Source of the DNA: Bradyrhizobium semiaridum
GTDB lineage: Bacteria > Pseudomonadota > Alphaproteobacteria > Rhizobiales > Xanthobacteraceae
DNA: 64,000 nucleotides
Reading direction: 5' to 3'
Assembly: GCF_020329505.1 (NCBI RefSeq)
Contig: NZ_JAGKJJ010000013.1
Coordinates: 1 to 64,000, forward strand
Positions within the stretch are counted from its first letter, which is position 1, and each line of letters starts with the position of its first letter. The position numbers were made by a program, and so were the translations under genes. The notes beneath the pieces are model-generated. The model was not told the DNA's origin, made no database searches, and was given only the letters and a program-made list of their open reading frames with translations. Positions 32,744 through 41,793 of this stretch are shown here, in pieces.

Positions 32744-33970
32744 ATGTCGGCTCTGCCACTCTCGGGCATCAAGATTCTCGACCTGACGCGGGTGCTCGCG
32801 GGCCCGCTGTCGGCCCAGATGCTGGGAGATCTCGGCGCCGAGGTGATCAAGATCGAGCGCCCCGGCAGCGGCGACGACGCCCGCGCCTTCGGCCCGCCCT
32901 ATCTCACCGATCCCGAGGGCAAGGCGAACAACAACAACTCGTTCTATCTCTGCGCCAACCGCAACAAGAAGTCGGTCACCGTCAACATCGCCAAGCCCGA
33001 GGGGCAGGCGATCATCCGCGAGTTGGCGAAGACCGCCGACGTGATGATGGAGAACTACAAGGTCGGCGACCTCAAGCGCTACGGCCTCGACTATGAGAGC
33101 ATCAAGCAGCTCAACCCGGGCATCATCTATTGCTCGGTCACCGGCTTCGGCCAGACCGGCCCCTATGCGCCGCGCGCCGGCTATGACGCGATCCTGCAGG
33201 CGATGGGCGGGCTGATGAGCGTCACCGGCCATATCGACGGCGAGCCGGGCGAAGGCCCGATGAAGGTCGGCCCCTCGATCGTCGACTACATGACCGGCAT
33301 GAACACCTCGATCGGCATCCTCTCAGCGCTCTACCATCGCGATGCCAACAACGGGGAGGGGCAGCACATCGATGTCTGCCTGTTCGACACCGTGATCGCC
33401 TCGCTGTCGCATTGGCTGCAGATCTACCTCGTCAACGGCAAGATGCCGCCGCGCCGCGGCACCTGGGGCAATGGCGGCATGCCGGCCGGCGTGTTCCGCT
33501 GTACCGACGGCGAATTGATGCTGGTGGTCGGCAATGACGGCCAGTTCCAGCGCACCTGCGCCGTGCTCGGCGAACCCGAGCTCGCCAACGACAAGCGCTT
33601 CATCAAGAACAACGACCGCGTCGTGCACGGCAAGGAGATCATGGCGATCTTCGCCGGCCTGTTCCTGAAGCAGCCGGTCGCCTACTGGCTGGAGAAGCTC
33701 GAGGAGGCCGGCGTGCCGTCGGGCCCGATCAACAATTTCGAGCAGGTGTTCTCCGATCCGCACGTCCAGTCGCGCGGCATGCGCATCAAGGTCGACCATC
33801 CCTTCGAACCCGATTTGTCGCTGATCCGCAACGCGCTGACCTTCTCCGGCACCCCCATCACCGACTACCGCGCCCCGCCGCTGCTCGGCGCCGACACCAA
33901 GGACGTGCTGGCGTCGATCGGCTACGACGAGGCGAAGGTCGAGCAGTTGAAGGCCGCAGGGATCGTATAG
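32744..33970 (+). CDS. CaiB/BaiF-family CoA-transferase
   Basis: A 408-aa type III CoA-transferase. The N-terminus ILDLTRVLAGPLSAQMLGDLGAEVIKIERPGSGDDAR is the family hallmark. The catalytic Asp is that in SIVDYMTGM. GFGQTGPYAPRAGYD is also conserved. It moves CoA from one acyl-CoA to a free acid; donor and acceptor are not predictable from sequence. GGAGGA lies eight bases before ATG 32744. It begins a region rich in acyl-CoA genes. The 208-bp gap before it, after nasC, shows no gene. Confidence 0.92.
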   Translation: MSALPLSGIKILDLTRVLAGPLSAQMLGDLGAEVIKIERPGSGDDARAFGPPYLTDPEGKANNNNSFYLCANRNKKSVTVNIAKPEGQAIIRELAKTADVMMENYKVGDLKRYGLDYESIKQLNPGIIYCSVTGFGQTGPYAPRAGYDAILQAMGGLMSVTGHIDGEPGEGPMKVGPSIVDYMTGMNTSIGILSALYHRDANNGEGQHIDVCLFDTVIASLSHWLQIYLVNGKMPPRRGTWGNGGMPAGVFRCTDGELMLVVGNDGQFQRTCAVLGEPELANDKRFIKNNDRVVHGKEIMAIFAGLFLKQPVAYWLEKLEEAGVPSGPINNFEQVFSDPHVQSRGMRIKVDHPFEPDLSLIRNALTFSGTPITDYRAPPLLGADTKDVLASIGYDEAKVEQLKAAGIV

Positions 33971-34135
33971 GCCTCTCGGCACGGCGCCGCGTGCCGCGGC
34001 CTTTCCCCGTCATCCTCTGAAGATGACGGTCTGAGAGTGGCGGGCTCCGCGCCGCAACACTTCGGTCTGTATCGAAACATGATTGACGCGATCGCGCTAT
34101 TCTGGCGCGATCGATCCCTCTGCAAGGTGTCAATC

Positions 34136-34531
34136 ATGAAACGAGAAGTCGTCCGCGTCGAACCGATCTCGACCTGGCTGGAGCGCTGGAAGGCACCGGC
34201 GTCGGTCGTCACCTGCGCCGGCAACATGGTGTTCGTGTCAGGCCTGCCGCCGTTCGACCCCTCGACCGGCGAGATTGCCGCCGGTGCGCCGATCGAGCGG
34301 CAGAGCGAACTGGTGATGGAGCAACTGAAACTCTGCCTCGCGACCACCGGCGCCTCGCTCGACAACGTGATGAAGTGCAACGTGTTCTGCACTTCGGCAA
34401 AACACTTCGCGGCGTTCAACGCGGTCTACGCGCGATACTTCCCGAACGACCCACCGGCGCGCATCTTCGTCTGCATCCCGGAATGGACCGGGCCGTTCGA
34501 CGTCGAGATCGACTGCATCGCGATGGTGTGA
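34136..34531 (+). CDS. RidA family (YjgF/YER057c/UK114) protein
   Basis: A 131-aa protein of the RidA superfamily. NMVFVSGLPPFDPSTGEI is the first strand pair. EQLKLCLATTGASLDNVMKCNVFCT is the central helix-strand, and ARIFVCIPEWTGPFDVEIDCIAM has the family's C-terminal strand. The usual catalytic Arg in the RxxV loop appears as ARIFVCI. Family members hydrolyse reactive enamine/imine intermediates. AAGGTG precedes the ATG 34136 start. It stands alone, 165 bases after the CoA-transferase. Confidence 0.9.
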   Translation: MKREVVRVEPISTWLERWKAPASVVTCAGNMVFVSGLPPFDPSTGEIAAGAPIERQSELVMEQLKLCLATTGASLDNVMKCNVFCTSAKHFAAFNAVYARYFPNDPPARIFVCIPEWTGPFDVEIDCIAMV

Positions 34532-34560
34532 GGGCAGGGTGACTTCGACCGATCGGCTCT

Positions 34561-34713
34561 GCTTCACCTCGCCCCGCGTGCGGGGGGAGGTCGGATCGCA
34601 TCGCCAGATGCGATCCGGGTGAGGGGGGTCTCCGCGTACGCATCTGTCGCCGTCTACGAGCAGAGAGCCCCTCACCCCAACCCTCTCCCCGCAAGGCGGG
34701 CGAGGGGGCGCAG
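34561..34713. repeat. Dispersed repeat family 2, copy 2
   Basis: A near relative of 23254-23410. It shares CGCCCCGCGTGCGGGG and the CTCACCCCAACCCTCTCCCC half, with a variable middle. It lies between the convergent RidA and TetR genes, where it could act as a bidirectional terminator. Confidence 0.75.
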
Positions 34714-34742
34714 CACCGTCGGAGCTGCTCTTCGCGCCTGTT

Positions 34743-35435
34743 TCACAAATCCTGCCGCGTCAGCCGTCCGTGCACCAGCGTCGGCCGCGCGGGCGGCTTG
34801 CTGGCTGCCATCTCGCCCATCGTCAGCGCCATCACGGTGACCGTGACGACGCGGTCGATGATCCCTGCGACATCGTCGAGATCGCACTTGCCTTCGGAGA
34901 GTCGCAGCAGCCGCTCCTTCTCGCGGATGGTGTGGTGCGCCATCGCCAGCGCAAAGTGCAGGCCCCAATACAGCTCGGTGTCGCTGCGGCCGGGCATCGC
35001 GCGGCGCATCGCGGCGGCGAATTTGCGCAGGTGATCGACCTCGCGGTTCTTGATGCGGCGGATCGGCGGCACCGATTCGATCGAGGCGCGGATCATGAAG
35101 CGCGCGGCGGTGGAGCCTTCGCGGTCGGGGCCGAGGCAGCCGCGCAGGGTGGGGCCGACGAGGGCGCGCATGATGTCCTCGATCGCGGCGCGGCCGCCGC
35201 CGCGCTCCTCCGCCGCCTTCAATTCGTTGAGGCGCTCGCGGTTGGTCTGGATGCTGCGGGTGACGAACAGCTCCGCGATCAGTTCGTCCTTGGAGCCGAA
35301 GTGATAGTTCACCGCGGCGAGGTTGACGTTGGCCTCCGCGACGATGTCGCGCAGCGTGACATCGCCGAAGCCGCGGTCGGCATAGAGCCGTTCGGCGGCT
35401 GCGAGGATGGCGGATCGGGTCTGATCGCTCGCCAT
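34743..35435 (-). CDS. TetR-family transcriptional repressor
   Basis: A 230-aa repressor. The N-terminal helix-turn-helix reads RSAILAAAERLYADRGFGDVTLRDIVAEANVNLAAVNYHFGSKDELIAELF, the standard TetR signature. The C-terminal two-thirds is helical, with an AefR-like dimer segment, and would bind the inducer. ATG 35435 has AGGAGG nine bases upstream, while a 13-residue extension has none. A perfect 8-bp inverted repeat lies 129 bases away at 35564-35594, in front of the acyl-CoA dehydrogenase gene, so it probably represses itself and that divergent gene. An acyl-CoA inducer is plausible. Confidence 0.9.
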   Translation of the reverse strand: MASDQTRSAILAAAERLYADRGFGDVTLRDIVAEANVNLAAVNYHFGSKDELIAELFVTRSIQTNRERLNELKAAEERGGGRAAIEDIMRALVGPTLRGCLGPDREGSTAARFMIRASIESVPPIRRIKNREVDHLRKFAAAMRRAMPGRSDTELYWGLHFALAMAHHTIREKERLLRLSEGKCDLDDVAGIIDRVVTVTVMALTMGEMAASKPPARPTLVHGRLTRQDL

Positions 35436-35563
35436 GGCTTCAAACCTCCTGTCATCCGGAGCGATGCGCCGCATCGAACCGGCAATCTCGCGCCGACCTC
35501 TGGATTCCGGGTTCGGCGCCGGCGCGTCGCCTCGGAACGATCCGAGGCGAACGGCAGTTGCTT

Positions 35564-35594
35564 TTCAAACGTATGTATGAAACTATCGTTTGAA
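35564..35594. promoter_or_regulatory. Candidate TetR operator
   Basis: TTCAAACG (35564-35571) and CGTTTGAA (35587-35594) are perfect complements separated by 15 bases. The site lies between the divergent TetR and acyl-CoA dehydrogenase genes. The half-site TTCAAACG reappears at about 41714-41721 ahead of the histidine phosphatase gene. Confidence 0.6.
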
Positions 35595-35731
35595 GAGCCG
35601 GAAATGTCAATCCGCATCGAAGCGGGCGGCATTCTGGCACACCACCGCCGCCGATCCCGCGAAGTCCTTGCAGGCCGCGGGCGCGAGGTGGACAGTGCGG
35701 CCCAAAGTCTAGGAAAAAAGAGGAGCGTCCC

Positions 35732-36964
35732 ATGGATTTCACGATGTCGCCGAAGCAGAAGGAATGGCTCGAGCGCGTCCAGGCCTTCATGACCACGCAT
35801 GTCCGCCCCGCCGTGCCGATTTATGAGAAGCAGGATGCCGAGGGCCCGCGCTGGAAGGTGATCCCGATCCTCGAGGAACTGAAGAAGAAGGCAAAGGCCG
35901 AAGGCCTCTGGAACATGTTCATGCCGCCGTCCTCGCATGAGGACGACGAATTCCACGGCGCGGGATTGACCAATCTCGAATACGCGCTGCTGTCGGAAGA
36001 GATGGGGCGCATCTCCTGGGCCTCCGAAGTGTTCAACTGCTCGGCGCCCGATACCGGCAACATGGAGGTGTTCATCCGCTACGGCACCAAGGAGCAGAAG
36101 CGCAAATGGCTGCGGCCGCTGATGGACGGCGAGATCCGCTCTGCGTTCCTGATGACCGAGCCGGCGGTCGCGTCCTCAGACGCCACCAACATCGAGACGA
36201 GGATCGAGAAGGACGGCGATCACTACGTGATCAACGGCCGCAAATGGTGGTCGTCCGGCGTCGGCGATCCCCGCTGCAAGATCGCGATCCTGATGGGCAA
36301 GACCGATTTCAACGCCGCCAAGCATCAGCAGCAGTCGCAGATCCTGGTGCCGCTCGATACGCCCGGCATCAAGGTCGAGAAGATGCTGCCGGTGTTCGGC
36401 TTCGACGATGCGCCGCACGGCCACGCCCAGGTGCTGCTCGAGAATGTCCGCGTGCCGAAGGAGAATATCCTGCTCGGCGAGGGCCGCGGCTTCGAGATCG
36501 CGCAGGGCCGGCTCGGTCCGGGCCGCATCCACCACTGCATGCGCACCATCGGCCAGGCCGAGGAGGCGCTGGAGAAGATGGTGAAGCGGCTCGCCTCGCG
36601 CACCGCGTTCGGCAAGAAGATCATCGAACATTCGGTGTGGGAGCAGCGCATCGGCGAGGCCCGCACCGATATCGAGATGAACCGCCTGCTGTGCCTGAAG
36701 GCCGCCGACATGATGGACAAGGTCGGCAACAAGACCGCGCAGGCCGAGATCGCGATGATCAAGGTCGCAGCTCCAAACATGGCGCTGAAGATCATCGACC
36801 AGGCGATCCAGGCCTTTGGTGGCGGCGGCGTCTCCGACGATGCCGGGCTGGCGCGCGCCTATGCCCACATCCGCACGCTGCGTCTCGCCGACGGTCCGGA
36901 CGAGGTGCACAACCGCGCCATTGCCAGACTTGAACTTCGGAAGTATGCAAACACGTCGCACTAA
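35732..36964 (+). CDS. Acyl-CoA dehydrogenase (ACAD10/11-like)
   Basis: A 410-aa flavoenzyme. [35 protein letters not shown] is the beta-domain FAD and substrate signature. [21 protein letters not shown] and [30 protein letters not shown] are the long-form class related to ACAD10/11. [40 protein letters not shown] closes the active site. It oxidises an acyl-CoA with electrons to ETF. AGAGGAGC precedes ATG 35732. A phosphotransferase of the family fused to ACAD10/11 in animals lies 270 bases downstream, suggesting hydroxy-acyl-CoA catabolism. Confidence 0.93.
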   Translation: MDFTMSPKQKEWLERVQAFMTTHVRPAVPIYEKQDAEGPRWKVIPILEELKKKAKAEGLWNMFMPPSSHEDDEFHGAGLTNLEYALLSEEMGRISWASEVFNCSAPDTGNMEVFIRYGTKEQKRKWLRPLMDGEIRSAFLMTEPAVASSDATNIETRIEKDGDHYVINGRKWWSSGVGDPRCKIAILMGKTDFNAAKHQQQSQILVPLDTPGIKVEKMLPVFGFDDAPHGHAQVLLENVRVPKENILLGEGRGFEIAQGRLGPGRIHHCMRTIGQAEEALEKMVKRLASRTAFGKKIIEHSVWEQRIGEARTDIEMNRLLCLKAADMMDKVGNKTAQAEIAMIKVAAPNMALKIIDQAIQAFGGGGVSDDAGLARAYAHIRTLRLADGPDEVHNRAIARLELRKYANTSH

Positions 36965-37006
36965 CGCGAGACGATGTTTGGTTGAACTGGCTTCTCCGCG
37001 GACTCG

Positions 37007-37140
37007 CTTCACCTCTCCCGCTTGCGGGGGAGGTCGCAGCGCATCGAAGATGCGCTGCGGGTGGGGGCTCTCTCCACAGTGGGACTTGCGGTGCTACCCC
37101 CACCCCGACCCTCCCCCGCAAGCGGGAGAGGGGGCGCAGT
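37007..37140. repeat. Dispersed repeat family 2, copy 3
   Basis: The most diverged copy. Both halves are hairpin-forming: CTCCCGCTTGCGGGGGAG on the left and CCCCCGCAAGCGGGAG on the right, with GCAGCGCATC facing GATGCGCTGC between. It lies between two co-directional genes, unlike the other copies. Confidence 0.7.
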
Positions 37141-37234
37141 TCCTTCGCGGCTGCCATTCGGCTAAAACCTCGTGTCGCATCAACGGGAGCGTGCTAACGA
37201 CGCTCTCCAAGAATTAGATTGAGGGAGCGTCATC

Positions 37235-38293
37235 GTGGCGGAGAGCGTCAGGAAAGACGAGGAATTTTCCGGCACAAGGGAAGTCGAGGAGCGGCATCGC
37301 ATCAATGAGGCCAATCTCGACGCCTGGCTGCGGGAACATGTCGAGGGCTATCAGGGCCCGCTGAAAGTCCTGCAATTCAAGGGCGGTCAGTCCAATCCGA
37401 CCTACAAGCTGGAGACGCCCGGCCGCGCCTATGTGATGCGCCGCAAGCCGTTCGGTAAATTGTTGCCGTCGGCGCATGCGGTCGACCGCGAGTTTCGCGT
37501 CATCGCCGCGCTCGGCAAGCAAAACTTTCCGGTCGCGAAAGCCTATGCGCTATGCACCGACGATGCCGTGATCGGCTCCGCCTTCTACATCATGTCGATG
37601 GAAGAGGGGCGGGTGTTTTGGGATCCGACGCTGCCGAGCCAGGAGCCCGACGCGCGCCGAAAAATTTTCACCAGCAAGATCGAAACGCTGGCCAATCTCC
37701 ACGTCTTCAATCCCGAAGCCATCGGGCTCGGCGATTTCGGCAAGCCCGGCAATTATTTTGCGCGGCAGATCGACCGCTGGACCAAGCAGTACCGCGCCTC
37801 CGAGACGCAGCACATCGAGGAGTTCGAGAAGGTTGCGGAGTGGCTGCCGCGGACGGTGCCGGAGCAGAAGCGCATCTCGATCGTCCATGGCGATTACCGC
37901 CTCGACAACATGATCTTCCACGCCACCGAGCCCCGCGTGCAGGCGGTGCTGGATTGGGAACTGTCGACGCTCGGCGATCCCATGGCCGACTTCACCTACC
38001 TCTTGATGCAGTGGACCATGCCGGGTCTCGCCGGCGCCGACCTCAAGGCGCTGAACATTCCGAGCGTGGAGGAGGCGGCGCGAATCTACTGCGACGTCAC
38101 CAACATGGAAGTGCCCGACCTCAACTGGTACTTCGCCTACAACACGTTCCGCCTCGCCGGCATCACGCAGGGTATCGCGGGCCGGATCCGCGACGGCACC
38201 GCCGCCAACGCCAAGGCCATCGAGTCGGCCAAGCGCACCGTGCCGCTGTCGCAGGCGGCCTGGGCCTACGCGCAGAAGGCCGGCGCGGTTTGA
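37235..38293 (+). CDS. APH-family phosphotransferase, ACAD10/11 kinase-domain type
   Basis: A 352-aa aminoglycoside-phosphotransferase-fold kinase. The Gly-rich start is QFKGGQSNPTYKLETPG; YVMRRKPFGKLLPSAHAVDREFRV carries the ATP lysine and the Glu it pairs with. SIVHGDYRLDNMIF is the catalytic loop with Asp and Asn, and VLDWELSTLGDP holds the metal-binding Asp. Homologues form the N-terminal half of ACAD10/11 and LvaA-type kinases, which phosphorylate 4-hydroxyacyl-CoA for dehydration. GTG 37235 is preceded by AGGGAGCG. Together with the acyl-CoA dehydrogenase it could make a 4-hydroxy-acid pathway. Confidence 0.88.
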   Translation: MAESVRKDEEFSGTREVEERHRINEANLDAWLREHVEGYQGPLKVLQFKGGQSNPTYKLETPGRAYVMRRKPFGKLLPSAHAVDREFRVIAALGKQNFPVAKAYALCTDDAVIGSAFYIMSMEEGRVFWDPTLPSQEPDARRKIFTSKIETLANLHVFNPEAIGLGDFGKPGNYFARQIDRWTKQYRASETQHIEEFEKVAEWLPRTVPEQKRISIVHGDYRLDNMIFHATEPRVQAVLDWELSTLGDPMADFTYLLMQWTMPGLAGADLKALNIPSVEEAARIYCDVTNMEVPDLNWYFAYNTFRLAGITQGIAGRIRDGTAANAKAIESAKRTVPLSQAAWAYAQKAGAV

Positions 38294-38445
38294 GGAGATC
38301 AGCGGCGCGATCCATCCCGGATCGCGCCGTTTCTGTGTGGCTACTATGTCCGGATTGTAGCCATCTGTGACTTGAGTTCGCGCCGTTGCTTTGGCAAAGC
38401 CAGACCGGTCAATGCTTCCGCCCGGTCCTGCTCGGACACATCATC

Positions 38446-39360
38446 TTGAACCTCTCGTCGAACCTTCTCGGCAGCCTGCTGATGGCCGCGGCCATGGCCA
38501 GCTTCACGGTGAACGACGCCATCACCAAGGCGGTGTCGGCGGAGCTCAACATCGGCGAGATCCTCATCGTCCGCGGCGGCTTTGCCATCGTGCTGGTCGC
38601 GGCGCTCGCCGCCTATCGCGACGCACTGCGCAGCCTGCGCACGCTCCTGATCTGGCCGGTGGCCCTGCGCGTGATCGGCGAGATCGGCGGCACGCTGACC
38701 TACCTTTCCGCGATCTCGCAGATCCCGCTCGCCAATGCATCGGCGATCTTCCAGGCCCTGCCGCTGGTGATCACGCTCGGCGCGGCGCTGGTGTTCGGCG
38801 AGCCGGTCGGCTGGCGGCGCTGGCTTGCGATCGCGGCCGGCTTCATCGGCGTGCTCATCATCGTCCGGCCGGGCGCGGAAGGCTTCAGCCAGGCCGCGCT
38901 GCTGGCGCTGGCCTCGGTCGGCTTCTGCACGGTGCGCGACCTGGCCACCCGTCGAATCCCGAAGGAATTGCCGACGCTGTTCATCACGCTGCTGACCACG
39001 GTGACGGTGTCGACGGCCGGGGCCGCGGTGCTGGGGCCGCTCGGCGGCTGGCGGCCGCCGTCCGGTCACGCGCTCGGCCTGCTCGCGGTCGCCGCGATCC
39101 TGATCCTGATCGGCTACCAATGCATCATCGCAGCGCTGCGGACAGGCGACATCTCGGCGATCGCGCCGTTCCGCTATTCCGCGCTGCTGTGGGCGATGCT
39201 TGCAGGCTATCTCGCCTTCGGCCACAAGCCTGACGCTCCAATGCTGATCGGCGCCGCGATCATCGTCGCCTCTGGCCTCTACGCCTTCTACCGCGAGCGC
39301 CTCCGCGACAAGCTCCGCCCCGCCGCCAGCGGTCCCGGCCTGCCGCCGGATGGATTGTGA
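38446..39360 (+). CDS. EamA/DMT-family transporter
   Basis: A 304-aa membrane protein with ten hydrophobic segments in two EamA repeats. The first carries SFTVNDAITKAVSAEL and the second starts near ALLALASVGFCTVRDLATRR. The positive-inside loop REYRDALRS-like region and GEPVGWRRW fit the DMT family. The substrate is unknown; relatives export amino acids or metabolites. The TTG at 38446 was chosen because the first membrane helix starts soon after; ATG 38482 inside that helix is less likely, and a TTG at 38386 is possible. It converges on argE. Confidence 0.75.
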   Translation: MNLSSNLLGSLLMAAAMASFTVNDAITKAVSAELNIGEILIVRGGFAIVLVAALAAYRDALRSLRTLLIWPVALRVIGEIGGTLTYLSAISQIPLANASAIFQALPLVITLGAALVFGEPVGWRRWLAIAAGFIGVLIIVRPGAEGFSQAALLALASVGFCTVRDLATRRIPKELPTLFITLLTTVTVSTAGAAVLGPLGGWRPPSGHALGLLAVAAILILIGYQCIIAALRTGDISAIAPFRYSALLWAMLAGYLAFGHKPDAPMLIGAAIIVASGLYAFYRERLRDKLRPAASGPGLPPDGL

Positions 39361-39363
39361 GCC

Positions 39364-39433
39364 CGTTGCCCGGGTGAGCGTAGCGATACCCGGGGCAAGC
39401 GTTCCCGCATATCGCTTCGCTCATGCGGGCTAC
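39364..39433. repeat. Palindromic dispersed repeat, copy C
   Basis: Same family as 13288-13318 and 13858-13949. CGGGTGAGCGTAGCGATACCCG forms one hairpin, and CCCGCATATCGCTTCGCTCATGCGGG the second. It fills the gap between the convergent DMT transporter and ArgE genes. Confidence 0.7.
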
Positions 39434-39438
39434 GAAGC

Positions 39439-40629
39439 CTAGGCCACACCCTTCGCGCAATGCGCGATCAGCCGCGCGACGAAATCAGCGCAGGCCAACA
39501 GCTGCGACATCTCGACGAACTCATCCGGCGTATGGGCCTGTGCGATCGAGCCGGTGCCGATCACCACCGACGGCACGCCGGCCAGGCTGTCGAACAAGCC
39601 GGCTTCGGTGCCGAACGCGACCTTGGCGTCGTCGTTGCGGCCGGCAAATTGCTTGGCAAGCGTGACGATGGCGTGGTCCGCCTTGGTGTCGAGCGCGGGA
39701 TAATCGAGGATCTCCTCGAAATCGACGCCACAGTCCGGATAGCGTTCGCGCATCCTCGGCTCGATCTCGGCTCTGGCCCAGGCGATGACCGCGTCGGTGA
39801 CCTGGCGCGATTCGGTGATGCCGATGCCGCGGCATTCGAATTCCACCACGCAGGTATCGGGCACGATGTTCAGCGCCGCGCCGCCGTGCACGATGCTGGT
39901 GAGCAGCGTGGAGTGGGGCACGTCGTAAAGGCTGTCGCGCTCGGGTTTCGCTGCGAGCAGTTCAGCGCGGCGCCTGATCTCGACGATGAGCTCGGCGGCA
40001 TATTCGATCGCGTTGATGCCGTCGGGCGCGATCGAGGAGTGGCGTGCGAGGCCGCGGAAGGTGGCGCGCACGCCGTGCTTGCCCTTGTGGCCGATGATCA
40101 CCTGCATCTGCGTCGGTTCGCCGATGAAGGCGCCGAGCGGCTTGATGCCCTGGCGGACGATCTCGCGCAGCATCGGTCGCACGCCGACGCAGCCGATCTC
40201 CTCGTCATAGGAAATCGCCAAATGGATCGGCGTCGTCAGATCGGCCGCGATCATGTCCGGCACCATTGCGAGGCAGACTGCGACAAAACCCTTCATGTCG
40301 GTGGTGCCGCGGCCGTAGAGCTTGCCGTCACGCTCGACCAGCTCGAACGGATTATGGGTCCAGTCCTGTCCCGCGACCGGCACGACGTCGGTATGCCCCG
40401 ACAGCACCAGGCCCGCTTTGTCCTTGGGACCGATCGTCACCCACAGCGCGGCCTTCTGTCCGGTCTCGTCGACGATCCGTTGTCCGCTGACGCCATGCGA
40501 CGCAAGGTATTTTTCGACATGGTCGATCAGCGGCAGGTTGCTGCGGTCGCTGACGGTATCGAAGGCGACGAGGTCCGCGAGCAGCTTGCGGATGCGGTCG
40601 GGACGTTGGCTTGGCATGGTCCGGCTCAT
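39439..40629 (-). CDS. argE: Acetylornithine deacetylase / ArgE-type M20 peptidase
   Basis: A 396-aa dinuclear zinc hydrolase. SGHTDVVP has the first zinc His and Asp, GRGTTDMKGF the bridging Asp, and SYDEEIGCVG the catalytic and zinc Glu pair. IGEPTQMQVIIGHKGKHG and GTGSIAQAHTPDEFVE (last zinc His) complete the M20 set. Acetylornithine deacetylase activity (acetyl-ornithine to ornithine) is the family default for this length, but related acyl-amino-acid amidases look alike. ATG 40629 was preferred over an upstream start; ATG 40617 is close by. No arginine genes are adjacent. Confidence 0.85.
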   Translation of the reverse strand: MSRTMPSQRPDRIRKLLADLVAFDTVSDRSNLPLIDHVEKYLASHGVSGQRIVDETGQKAALWVTIGPKDKAGLVLSGHTDVVPVAGQDWTHNPFELVERDGKLYGRGTTDMKGFVAVCLAMVPDMIAADLTTPIHLAISYDEEIGCVGVRPMLREIVRQGIKPLGAFIGEPTQMQVIIGHKGKHGVRATFRGLARHSSIAPDGINAIEYAAELIVEIRRRAELLAAKPERDSLYDVPHSTLLTSIVHGGAALNIVPDTCVVEFECRGIGITESRQVTDAVIAWARAEIEPRMRERYPDCGVDFEEILDYPALDTKADHAIVTLAKQFAGRNDDAKVAFGTEAGLFDSLAGVPSVVIGTGSIAQAHTPDEFVEMSQLLACADFVARLIAHCAKGVA

Positions 40630-40692
40630 TTGCAGGATCGAGGCTGGCGGTGACACGGCGTTGTTTGGCAGGGCTGCGAAACCAAACTTGGT

Positions 40693-40814
40693 GTCGTCCC
40701 TGCGAAAGCAGGGACCCATAGCCGCCGATGGTTGTCGTTGCGCACCGCCGGAATGACGAGTCCCACCTACAACATCCGCCGCTGAGTATGGGTCCCTGCT
40801 TTCGCAGGGACGAC
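40693..40814. repeat. Nested inverted repeat (MITE-like) between divergent genes
   Basis: The arms 40693-40720 and 40787-40814 are 28-bp perfect inverted complements. Each arm itself holds a hairpin: GTCCCTGC-GAAA-GCAGGGAC on the left, with TTTC in its loop on the right. A 66-bp spacer separates them. There is no ORF inside, so this is a non-autonomous element. Confidence 0.85.
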
Positions 40815-40870
40815 AGCTGTGAATGTGGCGTTATCCCGGCCTCCGCCGCGACGACGGTAGCGTCGCCCCG

Positions 40871-41656
40871 CTAAATCGGCTTCCCGGTATACGGCATCGA
40901 CGCCGTCAGACCGCCGTCGACCGGGATGGCCTGGCCGTTGACGTAGGACGCTTCATCGCTCGCCAGAAACAATCCCATTGCTGCGAGCTCGTGCGGCTGG
41001 CCGGCGCGTTTCAAGGGATTGAGCTGGCCGATCTTGTCGGCGGTGCCGCGTTCCCTCGCGCGGTCGAACACCGGCTTGGTCATGCCGGTCTCGATCAGGC
41101 CCGGGCAGATCGCGTTGATGCGGACGCCGGTGCCGGAGAGCGAGTAGGCGGTGGTCTGCACCAGGCTGATGACGCCGGCCTTGCTCGCGCCGTAGGGATG
41201 CCCGCTGGCGCCGGACTTCAGGCCCGCGACCGAGGCGGTGCAGACGATCGAGCCGAAACCTTGCTTGGTCATGTAGGGGATCGAATGCTTGATGGCGAGG
41301 AACGGGCCGATCAGGTTGACGCGCAGCACCTCCTGCCAGTGCTCGACGGTCTGATCGGCGAGCGGCACCAGGCCGCCGCTGACGCCGGCATTGGCCCAGA
41401 TCGCATCGAGCTTGCCGTAGGTTGCAACCGCCTTGTCGATGAAGGCCTTCACGTCGCTCTCGGAGCCGGCGTCGGCCGTGACGGCCTCGACGGTGCCGCC
41501 GGCATCGCGCACCAGCTTCGCCGTCTCGTTGACGCCGTCGCTGCGATCGACCGCGATCAGTTTTGCGCCTTCCCTGGTGAATAGCAGCGAGGCGGCGCGG
41601 CCGATACCGCTGCCTGCGCCGGTGATGACGACGGATTTGCCTTCGAGGCGGCCCAT
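40871..41656 (-). CDS. Short-chain dehydrogenase/reductase (SDR)
   Basis: A 261-aa classical SDR. SVVITGAGSGIGRAASLLF has the NAD(P) GxxxGxG motif. VDRSDG places Asp after strand 2, which favours NAD. NAGVSGG is the NAG motif, and SGHPYGASKAGV holds the catalytic Tyr and Lys (YxxxK), with Ser in the preceding CTASVAG strand. It oxidises an alcohol or reduces a ketone of unknown identity. ATG 41656 has GGGAG seven bases upstream. It diverges from the histidine phosphatase gene. Confidence 0.92.
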   Translation of the reverse strand: MGRLEGKSVVITGAGSGIGRAASLLFTREGAKLIAVDRSDGVNETAKLVRDAGGTVEAVTADAGSESDVKAFIDKAVATYGKLDAIWANAGVSGGLVPLADQTVEHWQEVLRVNLIGPFLAIKHSIPYMTKQGFGSIVCTASVAGLKSGASGHPYGASKAGVISLVQTTAYSLSGTGVRINAICPGLIETGMTKPVFDRARERGTADKIGQLNPLKRAGQPHELAAMGLFLASDEASYVNGQAIPVDGGLTASMPYTGKPI

Positions 41657-41793
41657 GCTTTTCTCCCTGATTACATGCTCCGCCGCGCCTGCCGCGCGAC
41701 GGAATTCAAACAGAATTTCAAACGTCGGAAGCACTTGAGACGATGTATGCTCTGACGTACAGCGACGGTGGACAGTATGGAAGGGCGTTCGCG

